From a bacterium YEK0313 (GTDB lineage Bacteria; Pseudomonadota; Alphaproteobacteria; Rhizobiales; Phreatobacteraceae): a stretch of 64,000 bases of DNA. The notes below the pieces were generated by a model. The model ran no database searches, was not told the DNA's origin, and was given only the letters and a program-made list of their open reading frames with translations. The stretch spans positions 3,748,615 to 3,812,614 of the forward strand of contig CCMO02000001.1 in NCBI GenBank assembly GCA_000751295.2. The letters are read 5' to 3'. Each line of letters starts with the position of its first letter. Position 1 is the first letter of the stretch. Position numbers and translations under genes: made by a program. Of the stretch, positions 1 to 7,836 are shown in pieces.

Positions 1-673
1 CGGCGCGGCGCCGGGGTCTTGTTCTCGCCGCCGGTGCCCGCGACGGCGGGCTTTTCGGCGGCAATGGCGGCCTTGGCCGGGGCTGCAGCTTCGGCCTTCG
101 GCTTCGGCGGCGCGCCCGGCGTTGCCGGTTTCGGCGGCGTCCCCGCTGGCTTCGGCGTTGCCGCGCTCGGCGGCGCGACCTGGCCGCGACCGGCGCGGGC
201 GCAACGGCCTTCGCCGGCGCAGCTTTCGCCGCCACGGGCTTCGCCACGGCCACCTTGGCTGCCGGCGTCTTGGCTTTTGCCGGTACCGGCCTTGCCTCGG
301 TCCTGACGGCCTCCGGCTTTGCCGGTTCGGGCTTGACCACCTCCGGCTTCACCACCTTGGCCTTCACCACCTTCGGCGCGGCGGCCTTGGCCGGTTTCGG
401 CGCGGCGACTTCCGGCACGACGGTCAGGTGCGGCGCCCGCACCGGGACCGGAGCAGGCTCCGGCTCACGCCGGTCGCGCGGCGCGGCCGCGCTCGGCGTG
501 AAGGCCCGCATCAGCCCCATGCCGACACCCCAGAGCGCCACCCAGCCGGTCATCGCGACCGTCATCGGCAGCACGGCGGCCGCGACCGCCGGCCCGGCCA
601 GTTCTTCCGCCTTGCGGAAAGTCCCCGACCCGTCCTTCAACATTGCACTCACGTCCACACCTGGAAGCGACAT
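1..673 (-). CDS. Ala/Pro/Lys-rich membrane-anchored protein downstream of nuoF, partial, apparent frameshift
   Basis: Partial gene that runs off the left edge. It starts at an ATG 70 nt after the nuoF stop, preceded by AGGGTG. The first 70 residues hold a hydrophobic stretch (about residues 25-55, AVLPMTVAMTGWVALWG) that could cross the membrane. A long tail of repeated K-P-E/A-K-A units follows. The reading frame stays open to the edge, but near 175-195 the composition flips from Ala/Pro/Lys to almost pure Arg. The Ala/Pro/Lys pattern resumes in a neighbouring frame (QVAPPSAATPKPAG and so on), so one base seems to be missing. A small non-catalytic protein between nuoF and nuoG fits what I recall of Rhizobiales nuo clusters, where such tails can end in a helix-hairpin-helix domain; that end is outside the window. 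Function unknown. Confidence 0.6.
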   Translation of the reverse strand, partial: MSLPGVDVSAMLKDGSGTFRKAEELAGPAVAAAVLPMTVAMTGWVALWGVGMGLMRAFTPSAAAPRDRREPEPAPVPVRAPHLTVVPEVAAPKPAKAAAPKVVKAKVVKPEVVKPEPAKPEAVRTEARPVPAKAKTPAAKVAVAKPVAAKAAPAKAVAPAPVAARSRRRARQRRSQRGRRRNRQRRARRRSRRPKLQPRPRPPLPPKSPPSRAPAARTRPRRRA

Positions 674-743
674 GGCTTGCACCCTGTTCTCGTTGCGCAA
701 ATGCACTGGTGGCTCGAAGGACATTTCCCCGTCGGCTCGTTGA

Positions 744-2045
744 TTATTCTGCGGCGATCGCGACGCGATCGGGATGCGGGTTCGCGGCATAGGCATCGAT
801 CTTCTTTTCGATCTCGCCGCGGAAATGGCGGATGAGGCCCTGGACCGGCCACGCGGCCGCATCACCCAGCGCGCAGATGGTATGGCCCTCGACCTGCCCG
901 GCGACGTCGAGCAGCATGTCGATCTCCTTCTTGTGCGCCCGGCCTTCCGACATGCGCGTCAGGACGCGCCACATCCAGCCGGTGCCTTCGCGGCACGGCG
1001 TGCACTGGCCGCAGCTCTCGTGCTTGTAGAAATAGGAGATGCGGGTGATCGCCTTCACCACGTCGGTCGACTTGTCGAGCACGATGACCGCGGCGGTGCC
1101 GAGGCCGGATTTCAGGGCGCGCAGCGCGTCGAAATCCATCGGCGTGTCCCAGATCTCGTGAGCCGGCACCAGCGGCACCGACGAACCACCGGGGATCACG
1201 GCGAGCAGGTTGTCCTTGCCGCCGCGGATGCCGCCACAATGCTTCTCGACCAGTTCCGAGAACGGAATCGACATCGCCTCTTCAAAGGTCGCCGGCTTGT
1301 TCACATGGCCGGAGACGCAGAACAGCTTGGTGCCGAGATTGTTCGGCCGGCCGAAGCCGGCGAACCAGGCCGCGCCGCGGCGCAGGATGGTCGGCACCAC
1401 AGCGATCGATTCGACGTTGTTGACCGTGGTCGGGCAGCCGTAGAGGCCCATATTGGCCGGGAACGGCGGCTTCAGGCGCGGCTGGCCCTTCTTGCCTTCC
1501 AGGCTCTCGAGCAGCGCGGTCTCCTCGCCGCAGATATAGGCGCCGGCGCCGTGATGCACGTAGAGATCGAAATCCCAGCCGTTCTTGTTGTTCTTGCCGA
1601 GGAGGCCGGCGTCATAGCACTCGTCGATCGCCCGCTGCAGCGCCTCGCGCTCGCGGATGAACTCGCCGCGCACATAGATGTAGCCCGTGTGGGCGCCCAT
1701 GGCGCAGCCGGCGATCAGGCAGCCCTCGACCAGCGTATGCGGGTCGTTACGCAGGATCTCGCGGTCCTTGCAGGTGCCGGGCTCGGATTCGTCGGCATTG
1801 ACAACGAGATAGCTCGGTCGGCCGTCCGACTGCTTGGGCATGAACGACCATTTCAGGCCGGTCGGGAAGCCGGCGCCGCCCCGACCGCGCAGGCCGGAAT
1901 CCTTGACCTGCTGAATGATCCAGTCGCGGCCCTGGTCGATGAAGCCCTTGGTGCCGTCCCAATGGCCGCGCGCCATCGCGCCCTTCAGGCTCTTGTCGTG
2001 GAAACCGTAGATATTGGTGAAGATGCGATCCTTGTCGGCCAGCAT
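744..2045 (-). CDS. nuoF: NADH-quinone oxidoreductase subunit F
   Basis: This is the NADH-oxidising subunit of respiratory complex I, on the peripheral arm facing the cytoplasm. It passes electrons from NADH through FMN to the iron-sulfur chain. The 433-residue length is normal. The FMN/NADH-site glycine loop GRGGAGF lies at residues 54-60 and GAGAYICGEETAL at 166-178. Cluster N3 ligands are Cys345, Cys348, Cys351 (CGQCTPC) and Cys391 (TICALGD). The start lies 4 nt after the nuoE stop, so the two are probably co-translated. Nothing essential is missing. Confidence 0.97.
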   Translation of the reverse strand: MLADKDRIFTNIYGFHDKSLKGAMARGHWDGTKGFIDQGRDWIIQQVKDSGLRGRGGAGFPTGLKWSFMPKQSDGRPSYLVVNADESEPGTCKDREILRNDPHTLVEGCLIAGCAMGAHTGYIYVRGEFIREREALQRAIDECYDAGLLGKNNKNGWDFDLYVHHGAGAYICGEETALLESLEGKKGQPRLKPPFPANMGLYGCPTTVNNVESIAVVPTILRRGAAWFAGFGRPNNLGTKLFCVSGHVNKPATFEEAMSIPFSELVEKHCGGIRGGKDNLLAVIPGGSSVPLVPAHEIWDTPMDFDALRALKSGLGTAAVIVLDKSTDVVKAITRISYFYKHESCGQCTPCREGTGWMWRVLTRMSEGRAHKKEIDMLLDVAGQVEGHTICALGDAAAWPVQGLIRHFRGEIEKKIDAYAANPHPDRVAIAAE

Positions 2046-2049
2046 CGTC

Positions 2050-2751
2050 TCACTCCTTCACGGACGGCGCGTCGGCCGCAGGGGCTTTCTTCGCGGGCGC
2101 CTTCCGCGGCGCTCCGTCCCCGCCCGGCGTCGCGGCGTTGAACGGCAGGTCGTGCAGCGTCAGCGCCCCGCCTTCGGGTTCGGCACCGTGCCGACCGTTC
2201 TGCGGACCCGGCTTCGGCTTCTCGCCGCGCGCGAAGGCGTCCAGCACCTTTTCGAGGCTCTCCGGCGTCAGGTCCTCGTAGGTGTCGGAGAAGACCTGGA
2301 TCATCGGCGCGTTGACGCAGGCGCCGGCGCATTCCACCTCCTCCCAGGAGAAGGCACCATCGGCCGACAGATGAAACGGCTCGGCGTGAATGCGCGACTT
2401 GCAGACCTTGATGAGCTCTTCCGCGCCCCGGAGCATGCAGGGCGTGGTGCCGCAGACCTGCACATGGGCCTTCGTGCCCACCGGCTGCAGCTGGAACATC
2501 GTGTAGAAGGTCGCGACCTCGAACACCCTGATATAGGGCATATCCAGCATGTCGGCGATATATTCGATGGCCGCCTTGGGCAGCCAGTAGGCATGCTGCT
2601 CCTGGGCGCGCCATAGCAGCGGAATGACCGCCGAAGCCTTCCGTTCCGCCGGATATTTGCCGATCGTCTCCCTTGCCCAGGCAAGATTCTCCGCCGTGAA
2701 GGCGAAGGAGGCCGGCTGGACCTCATCGGGGGCAAGTCTGCGGACGCTCAT
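2050..2751 (-). CDS. nuoE: NADH-quinone oxidoreductase subunit E with C-terminal extension
   Basis: This 24-kDa type subunit of complex I carries the [2Fe-2S] cluster N1a and pairs with NuoF in the NADH dehydrogenase module. The thioredoxin-like ferredoxin core covers about residues 15-172. Cluster ligands are Cys100 and Cys105 (CGTTPC), then Cys141 and Cys145 (CAGAC). At 233 residues it is some 60-70 longer than a minimal NuoE. The extra part (about 173-233) is rich in Pro, Ala, Lys and Gly, ends AKKAPAADAPSVKE, and looks disordered. It sits between the small secreted gene and nuoF. Confidence 0.96.
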   Translation of the reverse strand: MSVRRLAPDEVQPASFAFTAENLAWARETIGKYPAERKASAVIPLLWRAQEQHAYWLPKAAIEYIADMLDMPYIRVFEVATFYTMFQLQPVGTKAHVQVCGTTPCMLRGAEELIKVCKSRIHAEPFHLSADGAFSWEEVECAGACVNAPMIQVFSDTYEDLTPESLEKVLDAFARGEKPKPGPQNGRHGAEPEGGALTLHDLPFNAATPGGDGAPRKAPAKKAPAADAPSVKE

Positions 2752-2775
2752 CGCTCGATGCTCTCGTGATTGTCG

Positions 2776-3063
2776 TCAGTTCACAGGAATGCAGGGCAGC
2801 GCCGTCAGTCGTGCCGGCGGGTCGGACTGATTGGTTCCCCGTGCGCCGGTGACGACGCAGATGAAGGCGCGGGTGCCCTGCTGCAGGGTCATCACGATCT
2901 CGCCGGGCCGGCCATTGGTCGTCGTGGACGAGATGGCATAGCCGGAATTGATCAGTTCGCCCAAAGGCTTGCCCGCGGACATGTCAAGCGACTGGGCCGC
3001 AGCCCCGCCGGCCGTCCCGGCGAGCGCGAAGGCCGCGGCCGCTATACGCATCGAAACGCTCAT
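2776..3063 (-). CDS. Small secreted protein encoded inside the nuo operon
   Basis: A 95-residue protein whose ATG overlaps the nuoD stop by 4 nt (ATGA), so it is very probably translated with nuoD. nuoE starts 24 nt further on. The N-terminus is a clear signal peptide: MSVSMR, then an Ala-rich hydrophobic core, then GGAAAQ as a likely signal peptidase I site. The mature part is about 70 residues with two cysteines (69 and 91) that could form a disulfide, and stretches such as EIVMTLQQGTRAFICVVTG that look like beta strands. It matches no complex I subunit that I know. A periplasmic product in an operon for a cytoplasm-facing enzyme is odd. Function unknown. Confidence 0.75.
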   Translation of the reverse strand: MSVSMRIAAAAFALAGTAGGAAAQSLDMSAGKPLGELINSGYAISSTTTNGRPGEIVMTLQQGTRAFICVVTGARGTNQSDPPARLTALPCIPVN

Positions 3064-4244
3064 CGATCGACCTCCCCGAAGACGATGTCGATCGACCCGA
3101 GGATCGCCGAGACGTCGGCCAGCATGTGCCCCTTGCACAGGAAATCCATCGCCTGGAGATGAGCGAAGCCCGGAGCGCGGATCTTGCAGCGATAGGGCTT
3201 GTTGGAGCCGTCGGAGACCAGATAGACGCCGAACTCGCCCTTCGGCGCCTCGACCGCGGCATAGACCTCGCCGGCCGGCACATGGAAGCCCTCGGTATAG
3301 AGCTTGAAGTGGTGGATGAGCGCCTCCATCGAGCGCTTCATCTCGCCACGCTTCGGCGGCACCACCTTCTGGTCCTTGGCCGAAACCGGGCCCGGCGTCT
3401 CGCGCAGCAGCTTGGTCACCTGCTTCATGATGCGGACGGACTGGCGCATCTCCTCCATGCGGATGAGATAGCGGTCGTAGCAGTCGCCGTTCTTGCCGAT
3501 CGGAATGTCGAAATCGAGATCGGCATAACATTCATAGGGCTGCGATTTGCGCAGGTCCCAGGCGACGCCCGAGCCGCGGATCATCACGCCCGAGAAGCCC
3601 CAGGCCCAGCAATCCTCGATCGACACGACGCCGATATCGACGTTGCGCTGCTTGAAGATGCGGTTCGGCGTCAGCAGCGCGTCGAGATCGTCGACCACCT
3701 TGAGGAACGGGTCGCACCAGGCCTCGATATCGTCGACGAGCTTGGCCGGCAGGTCCTGGTGCACGCCGCCGACCCGGAAGAAGGCCGCGTGCATGCGCGA
3801 ACCCGAGGCCCGCTCGTAAAAGATCATCAGCTTCTCGCGCTCCTCGAACCCCCAGAGCGGCGGGGTCAGCGCGCCGACATCCATCGCCTGGGTCGTCACG
3901 TTGAGCAGATGCGAGAGGATGCGGCCAATTTCGCTGTAGAGGACGCGGATGAGCTGCGCCCGGCGCGGCACCTCGATGCCGAGGAGGCGTTCGACGGCCA
4001 GGCAGAAGGCATGCTCCTGGTTCATCGGCGCGACATAGTCGAGCCGGTCGAAATAGGGGATCGCCTGCAGATAGGTCTTGGTCTCGATCAGCTTCTCGGT
4101 GCCGCGATGCAGGAGGCCGATATGCGGGTCGACCCGCTCCACCACCTCGCCGTCCAATTCCATGACGAGACGCAGCACGCCGTGGGCCGCCGGATGCTGC
4201 GGCCCCCAGTTGAAGGTGAAATTGCGGATATCGTGTTCGCCCAT
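3060..4244 (-). CDS. nuoD: NADH-quinone oxidoreductase subunit D
   Basis: The 49-kDa subunit of complex I forms the quinone-binding pocket together with NuoB and descends from the large subunit of [NiFe] hydrogenases. The 394-residue length is normal. The quinone-site region FNWGPQHPAAHGVLRL is at residues 10-25 and PHIGLLHRGTEKL follows at about 41-53. It is a separate protein here, not fused to NuoC as in enterobacteria. The ATG lies 12 nt after the nuoC stop. Its stop codon overlaps the start of the small secreted protein gene. Confidence 0.97.
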   Translation of the reverse strand: MGEHDIRNFTFNWGPQHPAAHGVLRLVMELDGEVVERVDPHIGLLHRGTEKLIETKTYLQAIPYFDRLDYVAPMNQEHAFCLAVERLLGIEVPRRAQLIRVLYSEIGRILSHLLNVTTQAMDVGALTPPLWGFEEREKLMIFYERASGSRMHAAFFRVGGVHQDLPAKLVDDIEAWCDPFLKVVDDLDALLTPNRIFKQRNVDIGVVSIEDCWAWGFSGVMIRGSGVAWDLRKSQPYECYADLDFDIPIGKNGDCYDRYLIRMEEMRQSVRIMKQVTKLLRETPGPVSAKDQKVVPPKRGEMKRSMEALIHHFKLYTEGFHVPAGEVYAAVEAPKGEFGVYLVSDGSNKPYRCKIRAPGFAHLQAMDFLCKGHMLADVSAILGSIDIVFGEVDR

Positions 4245-4256
4245 GATCGCCCCCGC

Positions 4257-4862
4257 TCAGTTCGTCTTCGCCTTCTCGTCACCGGGCAGGACGTAGTCCG
4301 TACCCTCCCACGGTGACAGGAAGTCGAACTGACGGAATTCCTGGGCCAGCCGGACCGGCTCGTAGACGACACGCTTCTGGGCGTCGTCGTAGCGGACCTC
4401 GACGAAACCCGAGGTCGGGAAGTCCTTGCGCAGCGGATGGCCGTCGAAGCCGTAATCGGTCAGGAGACGGCGCAGGTCGGGATGGCCGGTGAACAGCACG
4501 CCGTAGAGGTCGTAGGTCTCGCGCTCGAACCAGACGGCGCCCGGAAAGACCGGGGTGACCGAGGCCACCGGCGTCGTCTCGTCGGCCTGGATCTTGACGC
4601 GGATGCGGGCGTTCTGCTTCGGCGAAAGCAGGTGGTAGACCACGTCGAAACGCTTGGCCCGCCCCGGATAGTCAACCCCGCACACGTCGATGATGTTCCA
4701 GAACTGGCACCGTCCGTCGTCGCGCAGGAAGGTCATCACCTTGGTGATGTCGGCAGCCTCGGCCGTCAGCGTCAGTTCGCCGAAGGCGACGTTCGCACCG
4801 GTCACCGCGCCTGGCAGAGCCTTGACGATATAGTCGCCGAGTTCGTTCAGCGTCCCGTCCAT
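4257..4862 (-). CDS. nuoC: NADH-quinone oxidoreductase subunit C
   Basis: The 30-kDa subunit of complex I is a structural protein of the peripheral arm that contacts NuoD and NuoB. It has 201 residues. The family signature ERETYDLYGVLFTGHPDLRR followed by LTDYGFDGHPLRKDFP is present near residues 113-150. The Pro/Lys-containing C-terminus (ending GDEKAKTN) is typical of the alphaproteobacterial form. It lies 21 nt after nuoB and 12 nt before nuoD. Confidence 0.96.
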   Translation of the reverse strand: MDGTLNELGDYIVKALPGAVTGANVAFGELTLTAEAADITKVMTFLRDDGRCQFWNIIDVCGVDYPGRAKRFDVVYHLLSPKQNARIRVKIQADETTPVASVTPVFPGAVWFERETYDLYGVLFTGHPDLRRLLTDYGFDGHPLRKDFPTSGFVEVRYDDAQKRVVYEPVRLAQEFRQFDFLSPWEGTDYVLPGDEKAKTN

Positions 4863-4883
4863 TGTTCCAAACCCCTGCCCGTC

Positions 4884-5465
4884 TCAGCGCTCGATCGTGC
4901 CGGTGCGGCGGATCTTCTTCTGCAGAAGCAGCACGCCGTAGAGCAGCGCTTCCGCGGTCGGCGGGCAGCCGGGCACATAGACGTCCACCGGCACGACACG
5001 GTCGCAGCCGCGCACCACCGCGTAGGAATAGTGGTAGTAGCCGCCGCCATTCGCGCACGAGCCCATCGAAATGACGTAGCGCGGCTCGGGCATCTGGTCG
5101 TAGACCTTGCGCAGGGCCGGCGCCATCTTGTTGGTCAGCGTGCCCGCCACGATCATCACGTCGGACTGGCGCGGCGAAGCGCGCGGCGCGAAGCCGAACC
5201 GCTCGACGTCGTAGCGCGGCATCGACAGCTGCATCATCTCGACCGCGCAGCAGGCGAGGCCGAAGGTCATCCACATCAGCGAGCCGGTGCGCGCCCAGTT
5301 GATCAGGTCATCGGTGGCGGTGACAAGGAAACCCTTGTCGGCCAGCTCGTTGTTGATGTTCGAAAAGAACGGATCGGCCGTGCCGATGGGCTTGCCATCG
5401 AGGCCGACGAGGCCCCTGGGGGCCGGAGCGACGAGCGGATCGCCGCGGTCGAGGGCGGTTGCCAT
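4884..5465 (-). CDS. nuoB: NADH-quinone oxidoreductase subunit B
   Basis: This subunit of complex I carries [4Fe-4S] cluster N2, the last electron carrier before ubiquinone. It has 193 residues. Candidate N2 ligands are the tandem Cys72-Cys73 (GLACCAVEMM), Cys137 (SMGSCANGGG) and Cys167 (VPGCPPT), with the usual spacing. The first 40 residues are a variable, flexible N-terminus. It starts 39 nt after the nuoA stop. Confidence 0.97.
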   Translation of the reverse strand: MATALDRGDPLVAPAPRGLVGLDGKPIGTADPFFSNINNELADKGFLVTATDDLINWARTGSLMWMTFGLACCAVEMMQLSMPRYDVERFGFAPRASPRQSDVMIVAGTLTNKMAPALRKVYDQMPEPRYVISMGSCANGGGYYHYSYAVVRGCDRVVPVDVYVPGCPPTAEALLYGVLLLQKKIRRTGTIER

Positions 5466-5504
5466 ATCAGAACCTCAATCCCAAACGTCTCAAGCCCGAG
5501 CGCC

Positions 5505-5870
5505 TCAATCCCATTCCAGCGCGCCCTTCTTCCACTCGTAGATGAAGCCGATCGTCAGGACGCCGAGGAAGCACATCATCGACCAGAAGCCGAACCAGCC
5601 GACCGTCTTGAAGGCGACGGCCCAGGGGAACAGGAAGGCAACTTCGAGGTCGAAGATGATGAACAGGATGGCGACGAGATAGAAGCGCACGTCGAACTTC
5701 ATGCGGGCGTCGGCAAAGGCGTTGAAACCGCACTCATAGGCCGACAGCTTTTCCGGATCGGGCCGGGAAAAAGCCAGGAGGAACGGGGCGACCAGCAGCG
5801 CCAGGCCGATGACGGCGGCAAGGGCGATGAAGATGACGAGCGGCAGATAGTCGTTCAGAAGCTCGTTCAC
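5505..5870 (-). CDS. nuoA: NADH-quinone oxidoreductase subunit A
   Basis: Small membrane subunit of complex I at the joint between the membrane and peripheral arms, and the first gene of the nuo operon. I chose the GTG at 5870 (VNELLNDYLPL) because GGAGAG lies 6 nt upstream and the resulting 121-residue protein matches the usual length; an in-frame ATG at 5921 would add 17 unconvincing residues. Three transmembrane helices are visible: about 8-30, a middle one in FYLVAILFIIFDLEVAFLFPWA, and one in GWFGFWSMMCFLGVLTIGFIYEW. The loop with Cys in SAYECGF is the quinone-site loop known from this subunit. Confidence 0.94.
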   Translation of the reverse strand: MNELLNDYLPLVIFIALAAVIGLALLVAPFLLAFSRPDPEKLSAYECGFNAFADARMKFDVRFYLVAILFIIFDLEVAFLFPWAVAFKTVGWFGFWSMMCFLGVLTIGFIYEWKKGALEWD

Positions 5871-5930
5871 TGGCTGCTCTCCACGTCTCGGTCGCGGGTT
5901 TGGCCCACCCGCGTGCGACATTTGCCCCGT

Positions 5931-5959
5931 GCCTTACTCCCTCGCCTGTTGCGGTGCAA
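5931..5959 (-). promoter_or_regulatory. Candidate promoter of the nuo operon
   Basis: On the minus strand TTGCAC (5954-5959) and TAAGGC (5931-5936) are separated by 17 nt, about 60 nt ahead of the nuoA GTG. The -35 match is fair and the -10 match is weak. There is no better candidate in the 149-nt gap upstream of nuoA. Confidence 0.3.
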
Positions 5960-6019
5960 GCAGCGGAGGGGTCTGGCAGGTCACATTCCTTAGAAAGGTT
6001 ATGAGGAAAACGTGACAGC

Positions 6020-6778
6020 TCAAAAATCGGCCCGGAAACTGAGCTGCGGCACGATCAGCCAGCGCGAGTAGCGCACTTCCGGCGCGCTCGACCAGCGATT
6101 CTCGTAGGCCAGGAATGCCGAGACCTGAACCCCGCGGCGGATCTCGTAGCGCGCCCCGATGGCCACGTTCGCCACCACGTCGTTGCGGGTCGAGGCCCAA
6201 TGCGGAACGTGGCGCTGGTCGATCCGCGGCACGAAGACGAGGTCGAGCTGCCGGTCGACCCGGTAGAACACCGGCAGCGCGATCTGGACTTTCGAGCGCT
6301 CCTTCTGCGAATCCGTCGAAAACCGGTAGGCGACGAGCAGCCGGGGGGCGACCGACCAGGGCGTGCCGTCCAGGGCGAATGTGCGCGAGATCTGGCTCTG
6401 CAGCTCATAGCCCGTCGCCGAATAGCCGTGGAACAGCCCGTCCCAGGACGGGGTCGCCTCCAGCGTGCCGGACCATGAGAGATCGCCGAAGCTGCGGCTC
6501 AGGCTGATGCCGCCGGAAAAACCCGAGGCGCCGACCACGAAGGGCCGGCCGGCGAGGCCGAGCTGGGTCAGAACATAGGCCTCGACGGAGGTCTCGGCAT
6601 CGATCTGCCTGCGCGCGGCGAAGCGGATGCCCGGAATCACGATGAAATTGGGGGGCCGGCCGGGGCCGGTATCGATGTCGGGAAAATCGAACTCGGCGGC
6701 TGCCGCTGGCAGCGCCGCGACGCAGCCGAGCACCGCCGCCAGGATCGCGCAGCTTCTCGGCCTCGCCTGCCCGGTCAT
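6020..6778 (-). CDS. Secreted, probably outer-membrane beta-barrel protein of unknown function
   Basis: A 252-residue protein with a clear signal peptide (MTGQARPRSC, then AILAAVLGCVAALPAAAA, cleaved before EFDFPD). The mature part alternates polar and hydrophobic residues in many short strands, e.g. GISLSRSFGDLSWSGTLEATP, PRLLVAYRFST and SKVQIALPVFYRV, and ends in an aromatic residue (LSFRADF), as outer-membrane barrels do. I read about ten amphipathic strands. I do not recognise the family. It lies upstream of nuo in the same orientation, 149 nt before nuoA, and is probably its own unit. The start is the ATG opening the signal peptide. Confidence 0.75.
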   Translation of the reverse strand: MTGQARPRSCAILAAVLGCVAALPAAAAEFDFPDIDTGPGRPPNFIVIPGIRFAARRQIDAETSVEAYVLTQLGLAGRPFVVGASGFSGGISLSRSFGDLSWSGTLEATPSWDGLFHGYSATGYELQSQISRTFALDGTPWSVAPRLLVAYRFSTDSQKERSKVQIALPVFYRVDRQLDLVFVPRIDQRHVPHWASTRNDVVANVAIGARYEIRRGVQVSAFLAYENRWSSAPEVRYSRWLIVPQLSFRADF

Positions 6779-6893
6779 TGCGGCGCCCCCGCCCGACACC
6801 ATCAGCCAATGGCGGGAGGCTGGCGCAAACGCCCCGGCACGACAAGCTGGTAGAACCCGCCATATGCGCCGGCGGGAGCCCCACCGGCGGACG

Positions 6894-7676
6894 TCATGAC
6901 GAATCGGCCGCCCTGCCCGCGTCCTCCGCAGGTCCCGGCCGCCTGCGCCTCCGCGCGAGCATGTTGAGGCCCTCGACCAGGGCCGAAAAGCCCATGGCCG
7001 TATAAATATAGCCCTTCGGCACGTGGAAGCCGAAGCCTTCGGCAATCAGCGTCATGCCGATCATCAGGAGGAATCCGAGAGCCAGCATGACGATGGTCGG
7101 GTTGCGCTCGATGAAGGTGGCGAGCGGCGTTGCCGCGACCATCATCACCGCGACCGCGACGATCACCGCGATGTACATGATGCCGACCTCGTCGGTCATG
7201 CCGACGGCGGTAATGATCGAATCGATCGAAAAGACGAGATCCAGCAGCAGGATCTGGAAGATCGCGCCGCCCAGCGAGAGCTGCAGCACGCCTGAGAGCA
7301 TCTCGTCCCTGGGGTCCGCTGGATCGACGCTATGGTGGATTTCCTTCGTCGCCTTCCAGACCAGGAACAGGCCGCCGGCGATCAGGATCAGGTCGCGCCA
7401 GGAGAAGGCCCGCCCGAACAGCGTGAAGACCGGCGTGGTGAGCTGCACGATGATGGAGATCGTCGCCAGCAGCGCGAGCCTCATGATGAGGGCGGCGCCG
7501 ATGCCAAGCCGGCGGGCCGCCTGGCGCTGATGCTCCGGCAGCTTGTTGGTCAGGATCGAGATGAAGATCAGATTGTCGATGCCGAGCACGACCTCGAGCA
7601 CGATCAATGTCGCCAGCGCCGCCCAGCCGACCGGATCGGTGACGAAGGCGAAATGCGAAGCGATGGTCTCCAGCAT
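6894..7676 (-). CDS. TerC family integral membrane protein
   Basis: A 260-residue polytopic protein of the TerC family (the YgdQ/YoaE-like group without CBS domains). Around seven hydrophobic helices are visible. The family's charged membrane motifs are present: EVVLGIDNLIFISIL (about residues 28-42) and LDLVFSIDSIITAVGM in the second half. The Asp residues in these are thought to bind metal; TerC relatives export manganese or affect tellurite resistance, though the substrate cannot be told here. The C-terminus is a short Arg-rich tail. No partner gene is adjacent. Confidence 0.9.
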   Translation of the reverse strand: MLETIASHFAFVTDPVGWAALATLIVLEVVLGIDNLIFISILTNKLPEHQRQAARRLGIGAALIMRLALLATISIIVQLTTPVFTLFGRAFSWRDLILIAGGLFLVWKATKEIHHSVDPADPRDEMLSGVLQLSLGGAIFQILLLDLVFSIDSIITAVGMTDEVGIMYIAVIVAVAVMMVAATPLATFIERNPTIVMLALGFLLMIGMTLIAEGFGFHVPKGYIYTAMGFSALVEGLNMLARRRRRPGPAEDAGRAADSS

Positions 7677-7836
7677 TGGATGTGCCCCTTGCCTGCCCCG
7701 ATGCGCCGCCGAGCCTCGGTGGCGCTGCAGGGCCTGTTGCCACTGAATGATGAAGTGCCGATAGGTCGGCCGTTCGAGCGGCCGGTCCGGGCTCGCGGCC
7801 GGAGGCCACCGCCGTCATTGCGCGTTCTGCCGGCCG

